Program-made: the position numbers and the translations under genes | The notes under the pieces: generated by a model | What the model saw: only the letters and a program-made list of their open reading frames with translations | What the model was told of the DNA's origin: nothing | Database searches by the model: none | From: Methylotenera sp. UBA6020 | GTDB lineage: Bacteria; Pseudomonadota; Gammaproteobacteria; Burkholderiales; Methylophilaceae | Direction: 5' to 3' | Assembly: GCA_002429455.1 (NCBI GenBank) | Contig: DIZU01000183.1 | Coordinates: forward strand, 1-5,602 | Length of the DNA: 5,602 nt | In this document: one piece after another, positions 1 through 5,242 of the stretch | Layout: every line of letters starts with the position of its first letter | Position numbering within the stretch: the stretch's first letter is position 1

Positions 1-10
1 AGGCTAGGCA

Positions 11-41
11 TTGTCATCCTGCCATATAATCACTATATAAC
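11..41 (+). promoter_or_regulatory. Possible promoter upstream of the site-2 protease gene
   Basis: A TTGTCA hexamer at 11-16 resembles a sigma-70 -35 box. It lies 17 bp before TATATA (34-39) and 19 bp before TATAAC (36-41). A perfect TATAAT also sits at 25-30 but has no -35 at normal spacing. The stretch 1-80 is very AT-rich and shows no recognisable gene; any upstream gene would have to end within the first few dozen bases. The call rests on hexamer matching only. Confidence 0.3.
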
Positions 42-80
42 ATTTAATTAAACTTAATTTTTTAGTAAAAAGAGCATGCA

Positions 81-719
81 ATGGAATTATCACTGATACA
101 AAAAATAGTCATTTATGCATTACCCATTTTATTTGCCATTACCGTACATGAAGCGGCGCATGGCTATGTCGCAAAATACTTTGGCGACATGACAGCTTAT
201 AACGAAGGCCGTATTACCTTAAATCCAATCAAGCATATTGACCCGTTCGGCACTATTTTGCTGCCGGCCCTCACCATCGCGTTAGGTGGTATTTTGTTTG
301 GTTGGGCAAAGCCAGTACCCGTCAACTTCGATCGTTTACGAAATCCTAAAAAAGATATGTTGTGGGTGGCTGCTGCTGGGCCAGCATCTAATTTTCTCAT
401 GGCTATTTTCTGGGCATTGGTGATTAAATTTTCCATCTCAGCGCCTGAAGCTATCGCTTATCCACTCGCCTTGATGGGCAAAGCGGGTATGAGTATTAAC
501 ATTGTATTGATGGTACTAAATTTATTGCCATTGCCACCGTTAGATGGTGGACGCATTGCCATTAGCTTGTTGCCCAATCATTTGGCGCAGCCATTTGCAC
601 AATTGGAGCGTTACGGATTTATCATTCTAATCGTACTGTTATTTACCGGGGTGTTGGGTCGAGTGCTGGATCCGTTCGTCAATGCGGTTTACAGCTTAAT
701 ATTTAGCGTATTTGCATAA
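81..719 (+). CDS. Site-2 protease family (M50) intramembrane metalloprotease
   Basis: An integral membrane zinc protease of the M50/site-2 protease class, expected to cut substrates within the membrane; the substrate is unknown. The zinc motif HEAAH is at residues 23-27 inside the first hydrophobic segment (about 6-30). The third zinc ligand is in the NLLPLPPLDGG block (147-157), with the aspartate at 155. Other family blocks are HIDPFGT (52-58), GWAKPVPVN (74-82) and AAGPASN (98-104). Further hydrophobic segments lie near 57-75, 94-118, 135-152 and 178-196. At 212 aa it is a minimal core with no PDZ or CBS domain, so it is not RseP. The start is ATG 81, preceded by a weak AGAG at 71-74. It leads the + strand gene run and sits 59 nt before trpS, a neighbourhood common in betaproteobacteria. 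Family assignment is firm; the physiological role is not. Confidence 0.93.
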   Translation: MELSLIQKIVIYALPILFAITVHEAAHGYVAKYFGDMTAYNEGRITLNPIKHIDPFGTILLPALTIALGGILFGWAKPVPVNFDRLRNPKKDMLWVAAAGPASNFLMAIFWALVIKFSISAPEAIAYPLALMGKAGMSINIVLMVLNLLPLPPLDGGRIAISLLPNHLAQPFAQLERYGFIILIVLLFTGVLGRVLDPFVNAVYSLIFSVFA

Positions 720-728
720 GCTTGTTTG

Positions 729-734
729 TATAAT
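729..734 (+). promoter_or_regulatory. Possible -10 element in front of trpS
   Basis: A perfect TATAAT hexamer lies in the 59-nt gap between the protease gene and trpS. No convincing -35 box is found 16-19 bp upstream: TTTGCA at 711-716 is only 12 bp away. The preceding TG is directly adjacent to the hexamer, so it does not fit the extended -10 pattern TGn. A separate trpS promoter is therefore possible but unproven. No Trp-codon leader peptide or attenuator hairpin is visible here. Confidence 0.25.
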
Positions 735-778
735 GACGATATATTCTAATTAAAGTTTTTCAAACTAAGGTTTCATCA

Positions 779-1981
779 ATGGCAATTGAACGTGTTTTAT
801 CAGGCATGCGCCCTACAGGTAATTTACATTTAGGGCATTACAACGGCGTACTCAAAAATTGGATTAAGCTGCAACACGAGCATGAATGCTTATTCTTTGT
901 CGCTGATTGGCATGCGCTTACTACGCATTACGATACACCTGAAATCATTCAAGAAAGCGTATGGGAGATGGTGATTGATTGGCTGGCGGCAGGTGTTGAC
1001 CCAGCTAACGCCACGATATTCATTCAATCACGCGTGCCAGAACATGCTGAATTGCATACCTTATTAAGCATGATTACACCGCTAAGTTGGTTAGAGCGCG
1101 TACCCACTTACAAAGACCAGCAAGAAAAACTATCCAATAAAGATTTATCTACTTATGGTTTTTTAGGCTACCCGCTATTACAAAGTGCCGATATTCTGAT
1201 TTACAAAGCTACGCAAGTGCCGGTGGGTGAAGACCAAGTGCCGCATATTGAATTTACGCGTGAAATCGCACGCCGTTTTAATCATATTTACGGCAAAGAA
1301 AAAGGCTTTGAAGAAAAAGCGGAAGCCGCCATTAAAAAGTTAGGCAGCAAACGCGGTGCGTTGTATGAAGAAATGCGCAATGCCTATCAGCAAAGTGGCG
1401 ATGAAGAAGCCCTGGAGTCGGCACGCGCCATGATTGAAGAACAGCAAGGCATGAGCATGGGAGATAAAGAACGCTTGCTTGGCTATTTAGAAGGTGGCGG
1501 CAAAATGATTTTGCTGGAGCCAGATTATAAGCTGACGCCAGCCTCAAAAATGCCTGGTTTGGATGGGCAAAAAATGTCCAAATCTTACAACAACACCATT
1601 TCCCTGCGTGAAGATGTAGATTCAGTGGCCAAAAAAATCAAAACCATGCCTACAGACCCTGCACGTATACGCCGCGCAGACCCAGGCGACCCGGCAAAAT
1701 GTCCGGTATGGCAATTACATCAAATTTATTCAAACCAAACCACGCAAGACTGGGTGCAAGCCGGGTGTAAAAGTGCTTCTATTGGTTGCATCGAGTGTAA
1801 AACTCCCGTGATTGAGAGTGTATTAGCCGAGCTGAAACCGATTCAAGAACGTGCTGCGCAATATGCGGAAGACCCGACCTTAGTCAAAAACATTGTGGCT
1901 GAAGGCTGTGAAAAAGCACGTAAACTAGCTCGCGAAACCATGCGTGATGTACGTGATGCAATGGGCTTGAACTATTCCTAA
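779..1981 (+). CDS. trpS: Tryptophanyl-tRNA synthetase, long form with cysteine cluster
   Basis: A cytoplasmic class I aminoacyl-tRNA synthetase that charges tRNA-Trp with tryptophan using ATP. The HIGH-type motif is HLGH at residues 17-20 within RPTGNLHLGHY. The KMSKS loop is intact at 265-269, and the active-site block GEDQVPHIEFTRE is at 150-162. At 400 aa it is longer than the usual enzyme of about 330 aa, because a charged, mostly helical insertion (about 176-245) sits before the KMSKS region. Long forms of this kind are known in betaproteobacteria. Cysteines 308, 330, 337 and 340 form C-x21-C-x6-C-x2-C, resembling the iron-sulfur site of Thermotoga maritima TrpRS. The ATG at 779 is supported by AAGG at 767-770, 8 nt upstream, and by the immediate start of the catalytic fold. 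The next gene begins 26 nt after the stop. Confidence 0.97.
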   Translation: MAIERVLSGMRPTGNLHLGHYNGVLKNWIKLQHEHECLFFVADWHALTTHYDTPEIIQESVWEMVIDWLAAGVDPANATIFIQSRVPEHAELHTLLSMITPLSWLERVPTYKDQQEKLSNKDLSTYGFLGYPLLQSADILIYKATQVPVGEDQVPHIEFTREIARRFNHIYGKEKGFEEKAEAAIKKLGSKRGALYEEMRNAYQQSGDEEALESARAMIEEQQGMSMGDKERLLGYLEGGGKMILLEPDYKLTPASKMPGLDGQKMSKSYNNTISLREDVDSVAKKIKTMPTDPARIRRADPGDPAKCPVWQLHQIYSNQTTQDWVQAGCKSASIGCIECKTPVIESVLAELKPIQERAAQYAEDPTLVKNIVAEGCEKARKLARETMRDVRDAMGLNYS

Positions 1982-2007
1982 TCTGAATCTCTATTCATGG
2001 ACCAAAA

Positions 2008-2340
2008 ATGAATCACTGGCTGGCTATTGCCATAGCAATTGTTGCGGAGGTAACCGCCACAACTGCACTCAAGGCATCTAACGAGTTCACCCGATTGTGG
2101 CCGTCGTTGATTGTGGTGGTTGGTTACGGTACCGCATTTTACTTTATGACCATCAGTATGCGCGTACTGCCCGTGGGCATTATGTACGCCATTTGGTCCG
2201 GTTTGGGTATTGTGTTGATTTCCATTCTCGGCTGGCTGGTATATCGTCAGACACTGGATGTTCCCGCTATGGTCGGCATGGGTTTTATAATTACCGGTGT
2301 CATTATCATTAACGTGTTTTCAAAATCCATCGGTCATTGA
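2008..2340 (+). CDS. SMR-family (EmrE/Qac-type) multidrug efflux transporter
   Basis: A 110-aa four-helix inner-membrane transporter of the small multidrug resistance family. Members work as dimers exchanging protons for lipophilic or quaternary ammonium cations. The sequence aligns without gaps to E. coli EmrE from memory: the proton/drug glutamate is E14, and Y40, Y60 and W63 fall at the same positions. The blocks FTRLWPS (27-33), AIWSGLGIVLIS (61-72) and the INVFSKS tail (101-107) also match. EmrE Tyr4 is replaced by Trp4. AIWSG points to the Qac/EmrE branch rather than the guanidinium exporter (Gdx/SugE) branch. Start ATG 2008 has GGA at 1999-2001. The gene lies 26 nt after trpS and 7 nt before scpA, an unexpected place for an efflux gene. 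The exact drug range cannot be read from the sequence. Confidence 0.95.
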   Translation: MNHWLAIAIAIVAEVTATTALKASNEFTRLWPSLIVVVGYGTAFYFMTISMRVLPVGIMYAIWSGLGIVLISILGWLVYRQTLDVPAMVGMGFIITGVIIINVFSKSIGH

Positions 2341-2347
2341 ACCTCGC

Positions 2348-3133
2348 ATGCAAACGCTAGTCACTATAGATGCACGTATCCATGGTGAAGCGTTTACAGA
2401 ACTGCCGCATGATCTTTATATACCTCCCGATGCATTAGAAGTTTATTTAGAGGCATTTGAAGGTCCGCTCGATTTATTGCTGTATTTAATTCGCAAGCAT
2501 AATCTTAATATTCTTGATATTCCCATGGCTGATTTAACACGCCAGTACATGCAATACGTAGAAAAAATGCACGCCATCAAGCTGGAATTAGCGGGTGATT
2601 ACCTGCTGATGTCAGCCGTGCTGATAGAAATTAAATCACGCATGTTGCTGCCCAAGCCTGCTGAAATCGAGTCTGAAGACGACCCTAGAGCCGAGCTGGT
2701 ACGGCGTTTAATGGAATATGAAGCAATTAAATTAGCTGCGCAGCGTTTGGATGAAATGCCCAAGGTTGGCGAGGATATTAGCGTTGCCAGTGCTTATTAT
2801 CAGCATATGAGTGAAACAAAATCGCCTGAAGTCAGCTTGGATGACCTGGCTGAGGCCTGGCGCAATGTGCTTAAACGCGCTAGCAATTTTCAACATCACA
2901 AAGTAGGTAAAGCTGAGCTTTCTGTGCGTGAGCATATGAGTATTATTTTACGCCGTTTAAAAGTTGATAATTTGCTGGAATTTTCGCAATTATTCGATAT
3001 GGTGCAAGATGGTATCCCTAAATTAGTGGTTTGTTTTCTGGCGATACTAGAGCTGGCACGTGAGGGTTTATTGCGCATGACACAACAAGCACCTTTTTCG
3101 CCGATATATATACAAATCAATAACCATGAGTAA
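2348..3133 (+). CDS. scpA: Segregation and condensation protein A (kleisin of SMC-ScpAB)
   Basis: The kleisin subunit that bridges the two heads of the SMC dimer and binds ScpB, helping to organise and segregate the chromosome. With the start chosen here it is 261 aa. Family hallmarks are YIPPDALEV (24-32), FEGPLDLLLYLIRK (37-50), LLMSAVLIEIKSRMLLP (86-102) and the C-terminal winged helix VVCFLAILELAREG (227-240). The ORF is open from a GTG at 2297, but that start would add 17 residues unlike the family and overlap the SMR gene by 44 nt. ATG 2348, 7 nt after the SMR stop, gives a normal ScpA N-terminus and suggests translational coupling, since no clear Shine-Dalgarno is seen. scpB follows after 5 nt. 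Confidence 0.96.
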   Translation: MQTLVTIDARIHGEAFTELPHDLYIPPDALEVYLEAFEGPLDLLLYLIRKHNLNILDIPMADLTRQYMQYVEKMHAIKLELAGDYLLMSAVLIEIKSRMLLPKPAEIESEDDPRAELVRRLMEYEAIKLAAQRLDEMPKVGEDISVASAYYQHMSETKSPEVSLDDLAEAWRNVLKRASNFQHHKVGKAELSVREHMSIILRRLKVDNLLEFSQLFDMVQDGIPKLVVCFLAILELAREGLLRMTQQAPFSPIYIQINNHE

Positions 3134-3138
3134 GCATC

Positions 3139-3690
3139 ATGAGTGAAACCAAGAACATTACTGAATTAAAGAATGTATTAGAAGCTGCATTATTAACATC
3201 ACACGAGCCGCTGTCTTTAGAGGATATGACGCGATTGTTTGCCGACCGCATGGAACGTACCACCTTGCGTATGTTGTTGGATGAGTTAAAGCAAGACTGG
3301 GCGCAGCGCACCATGGAGTTGGTGCAAGTGGCAACTGGATTTCGTTTTCAGGCACGGGTTGAATATGCAACGTTTTTAGCGCGGCTAAATCCTGAAAAAC
3401 AGGCAAAATACTCGCGTGCGGTGATGGAAACGCTGGCGATTATTGCGTATCGTCAACCAGTGACACGTGGCGACATCGAAGAAATTCGCGGCGTTGCCGT
3501 CAATCCCAATGTAATGCGCCAGTTACTGGAACGTGACTGGATTGACGTGGTTGGTCAGCGTGAGGTGCCGGGGCGTCCGTCTCTTTATGCCACCACTAAA
3601 CATTTTCTGGATGATCTCAATCTACGTTCGTTAGCCGAGTTGCCGCCAATGGAAGATTTTACGCAACAAGAACCCCCGCTCAATATATAA
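3139..3690 (+). CDS. scpB: Segregation and condensation protein B
   Basis: A dimeric winged-helix protein that binds the middle of the ScpA kleisin in the SMC-ScpAB condensin complex. At 183 aa it is a compact version: both winged helices are present (about 8-85 and 90-162) with only a short acidic/proline tail. Signature blocks are AIIAYRQPVTRGDIEEIRGV (100-119) and GRPSLYATTKHFLDDL (145-160). The ATG at 3139 is 5 nt beyond the scpA stop (TAA 3131-3133), and its likely ribosome site, GAG at 3128-3130, lies in the last scpA codons, so expression is probably coupled to scpA. The window contains no smc gene, so the partner must be encoded elsewhere. Confidence 0.96.
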   Translation: MSETKNITELKNVLEAALLTSHEPLSLEDMTRLFADRMERTTLRMLLDELKQDWAQRTMELVQVATGFRFQARVEYATFLARLNPEKQAKYSRAVMETLAIIAYRQPVTRGDIEEIRGVAVNPNVMRQLLERDWIDVVGQREVPGRPSLYATTKHFLDDLNLRSLAELPPMEDFTQQEPPLNI

Positions 3691-3694
3691 AGCC

Positions 3695-3719
3695 ATTTTA
3701 ATCTGCCTATTTTAATCTG
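3695..3719 (+). repeat. Two-unit direct repeat, 14-bp period, upstream of rluB
   Basis: ATTTTAATCTG occurs at 3695-3705 and again at 3709-3719, in the scpB-rluB gap. The flanking bases partly match as well (12 of 14 per unit). It could be a small slippage duplication or a pair of protein-binding sites; nothing in the sequence decides between them. Confidence 0.6.
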
Positions 3720-3741
3720 ATAAGATTGGCTGTAACTGCGG

Positions 3742-3747
3742 TAAAAT
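3742..3747 (+). promoter_or_regulatory. Possible -10 element of rluB
   Basis: TAAAAT matches 5 of 6 bases of the -10 consensus and lies 28 nt before the rluB start, inside the only sizeable gap (85 nt) between trpS and rluB. No good -35 box is seen 16-19 bp upstream; TTGGCT at 3726-3731 is too close at 10 bp. If used, transcription would begin near 3754 and leave a short leader with no evident Shine-Dalgarno. Confidence 0.3.
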
Positions 3748-3775
3748 GCGCTATTACAATCAATAGTTTATCAAT

Positions 3776-4897
3776 ATGGCACGTCCCTTTAAAACACAGC
3801 GCGACCCGCAGGCAACGCCTCGCCGTCCAAAAACCAGTTTTACCAAATTAGAAACCGACCAAAACGCACCACCAGAACCTACACAAAGGCTGCACAAGCT
3901 GTTGGCATTGGCTGGACTGGGCTCACGTCGTGATATGGAAGCGCTCATCGCCAGTGGACGTGTGACTGTGAATGGTGCGCCTGCCACGGTAGGTCAAGGC
4001 GTTACGCAATACGATGTGGTGCGTTTAGACAGCCGCCCGTTAAAGCTGCCTTTTGTCGCTGAGCTTCCACAAGTATTGATTTACCATAAACCAGAAGGCG
4101 AAATCGTCAGCCAGGACGACCCTGAAGGTCGCGCCAGTGTGTTTGATAAATTGCCAAAAGTGAAAAATGCCAAATGGATTGCCATTGGACGCTTGGATAT
4201 GAACACCAGCGGCTTACTCATATTTACTACTTCAGGCGAGCTGGCGAACCGCTTTATGCACCCACGCTATGAAGTAGAACGCGAGTACGCGGTGCGCATT
4301 TTTGGCGAACTTACCGAAGGTCAAATGACGCAATTGACTGAAGGTATTGAGTTGGAAGATGGCCCGGCGAACTTTGATTCGATTAGTGCACAAGGCGGCG
4401 AAGGTGCCAACCACTGGTATCAGGTGATTTTGCGTGAAGGCCGTAACCGTGAAGTACGCCGATTGTTTGAGGCTTTTCAGCTACCCGTAAGCCGTTTGAT
4501 GCGCGTACGTTTTGGTCCAGTGAATCTACCGCCACGCGTCAAACGCGGACAAATGCTTAAACTAGAACAAAAAGAAGTGGTTGGCTTGCTGGAATGGGCT
4601 GATTTACCTGTACCAAGTGCACCGCTCAGGCAGCTTACACAACGTGAAAAACTAAAGGCGACCGCTGTGTTTATGCCAAAGGTGCGTAAACAAAGAGTCA
4701 GCGCATTAGACCGGCCACCGCGCGATGCTGCTGAAGGTGAAGCTAGGCCATATCGTGGTAAAACGGATGCAGCACGGAACTCGGCGGCTAAAAAACCTGT
4801 GCCTAAAAAGTCTGCCAATCGCCGAGTGAGACAGACCAGTGATTTAACTGCGCCACAAATGCAGAAGAAGAGTGATAGGAATAGAGGGCGAGGGTAA
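3776..4897 (+). CDS. rluB: 23S rRNA pseudouridine synthase B (RsuA/RluB family)
   Basis: Converts a uridine of 23S rRNA (U2605 in E. coli numbering) to pseudouridine during large-subunit assembly. Domains in order: a basic N-terminal extension (1-36); an S4 RNA-binding domain (about 37-85, RLHKLLALAGLGSRR and GRVTVNG); and the catalytic domain (about 97-275) with GRLDMNTSGLL at 138-148, where D141 is the catalytic aspartate. GRNREVRRLFEA (222-233) is the conserved family block. A low-complexity Lys/Arg/Ala-rich tail of about 90 residues (284-373) follows, probably disordered and RNA-contacting. At 373 aa it is longer than E. coli RluB (about 290 aa), the difference being in the two basic extensions. 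No strong Shine-Dalgarno precedes ATG 3776. RluB fits better than RsuA or RluF because of the tail and the link to scpAB, though the subfamily call is slightly less sure than the family. Confidence 0.93.
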   Translation: MARPFKTQRDPQATPRRPKTSFTKLETDQNAPPEPTQRLHKLLALAGLGSRRDMEALIASGRVTVNGAPATVGQGVTQYDVVRLDSRPLKLPFVAELPQVLIYHKPEGEIVSQDDPEGRASVFDKLPKVKNAKWIAIGRLDMNTSGLLIFTTSGELANRFMHPRYEVEREYAVRIFGELTEGQMTQLTEGIELEDGPANFDSISAQGGEGANHWYQVILREGRNREVRRLFEAFQLPVSRLMRVRFGPVNLPPRVKRGQMLKLEQKEVVGLLEWADLPVPSAPLRQLTQREKLKATAVFMPKVRKQRVSALDRPPRDAAEGEARPYRGKTDAARNSAAKKPVPKKSANRRVRQTSDLTAPQMQKKSDRNRGRG

Positions 4898-4922
4898 TAG
4901 GTCACTTTCGCACGACCTGCGA

Positions 4923-4956
4923 GTTTCTTTCTTTTGCTTAGCCAAAAGAAAGAAAC
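4923..4956. repeat. Perfect 14-bp inverted repeat (hairpin) after rluB
   Basis: GTTTCTTTCTTTTG (4923-4936) is exactly complementary to CAAAAGAAAGAAAC (4943-4956), with a 6-nt loop, starting 25 nt after the rluB stop. It could end transcription from either side, but no T-run follows on either strand, so it is not a textbook intrinsic terminator. A near-copy of the right arm, CAAAGAAAGG, follows at 4957-4966. From memory, very similar purine/pyrimidine hairpins followed by CAAAGAAAGG recur between genes in many beta- and gammaproteobacteria, which suggests a dispersed repeat family. Confidence 0.8.
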
Positions 4957-4973
4957 CAAAGAAAGGCTACTCC

Positions 4974-5143
4974 CTACCGCTTACTTCCTGCGCTGCCTCA
5001 AAAAAGTTGGGCAGTTGCGGAACTTACTTTGCTCAGACAGTCCTCGCTGAAAACTTCCAGTTTTTTGAAGCAACACAGGTACCCGTAAAGGGCATCCCCA
5101 ATTTGCTAAGCCAGTAAGCTGGCAAGCAAAGTGTGAGCGGTAG
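4974..5143. other. Candidate multibranched structured element in the rluB-methyltransferase gap
   Basis: No credible gene is seen between 4898 and 5242. Within it, CTACCGCTTAC (4974-4984) can pair with GTGAGCGGTAG (5133-5143), 11 pairs with one G-U. These ends enclose three local hairpins: 4988-4997 with 5010-5020 (one bulge, 12-nt loop), 5050-5055 with 5059-5064 (3-nt loop), and 5102-5114 with 5119-5130 (6 and 5 bp around an AA/A internal loop, TAAG loop). TTGCT (5029-5033) and AGCAA (5069-5073) could close the second. The arrangement resembles a structured RNA or a folded mobile repeat. The long-range closing helix alone could arise by chance in a region of this size, so only the local hairpins are well supported. 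Confidence 0.4.
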
Positions 5144-5156
5144 CAGGGGATTAGTA

Positions 5157-5186
5157 AATCAGATGAAATTTCACTTTCATGTGATT
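5157..5186. repeat. Imperfect hairpin, 11 paired bases with one mismatch
   Basis: AATCA-G-ATGAAA (5157-5168) pairs with TTTCAT-G-TGATT (5175-5186), leaving one G/G mismatch and a 6-nt loop. An AT-rich run (5187-5191) follows on the + strand. It may contribute to ending transcription between the convergent genes or belong to the surrounding repeat-rich element. No specific function is shown. Confidence 0.6.
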
Positions 5187-5204
5187 ATTTAGCTAAGCTC
5201 TCAA

Positions 5205-5232
5205 ATTCTGGATTCTTCGCTACGCTCAGAAT
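5205..5232. repeat. Short inverted repeat with GATTCTTCGCTACGCTCAGA core
   Basis: ATTCTG (5205-5210) pairs with CAGAAT (5227-5232); ATTCT at 5212-5216 offers an alternative left arm. On the - strand the core reads ATTCTGAGCGTAGCGAAGAA, which I recall as a common intergenic repeat phrase in many bacterial genomes. It lies 10 nt beyond the stop of the - strand methyltransferase gene, so it may form part of its 3' end. Confidence 0.5.
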
Positions 5233-5242
5233 GACTGTTTCG

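Noticed and set aside
720..778. trpS leader attenuator or riboswitch
   Set aside because: The 59-nt gap has no Trp-rich leader peptide, no alternating hairpins and no T-box motif.
1997..2011. Four-codon mini-ORF (MDQK) whose stop overlaps the SMR start as ATGA
   Set aside because: ATG followed shortly by a stop is expected by chance; there is no separate ribosome site and no regulatory logic visible.
2807..2817. ATGAGTGAAAC inside scpA, identical to the first 11 bases of scpB (3139-3149)
   Set aside because: In scpA it encodes internal residues MSET of a continuous kleisin; flanking sequence differs, so there is no duplication or internal start supported.
4477..4959. Long - strand open frame of 160 codons opposite the rluB 3' end
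   Set aside because: It lies antisense to a clearly coding rluB, has a cysteine/serine/arginine-rich composition typical of shadow frames, and starts within the hairpin repeat.
5050..5066. AAAACT-TCC-AGTTTT hairpin with a T-run as an intrinsic terminator of rluB
   Set aside because: The stem is only 6 bp, mostly A-T, with part of the T-run used in the stem; it lies over 150 nt after the stop and is too weak to call a terminator.
4872..5117. Open frame of 81 codons on the + strand starting inside rluB and running into the gap
   Set aside because: The start is inside rluB in another frame with no ribosome site, and the product has no recognisable domain. Its body translates the hairpin repeat, so it is most likely a chance reading of a repeat element.
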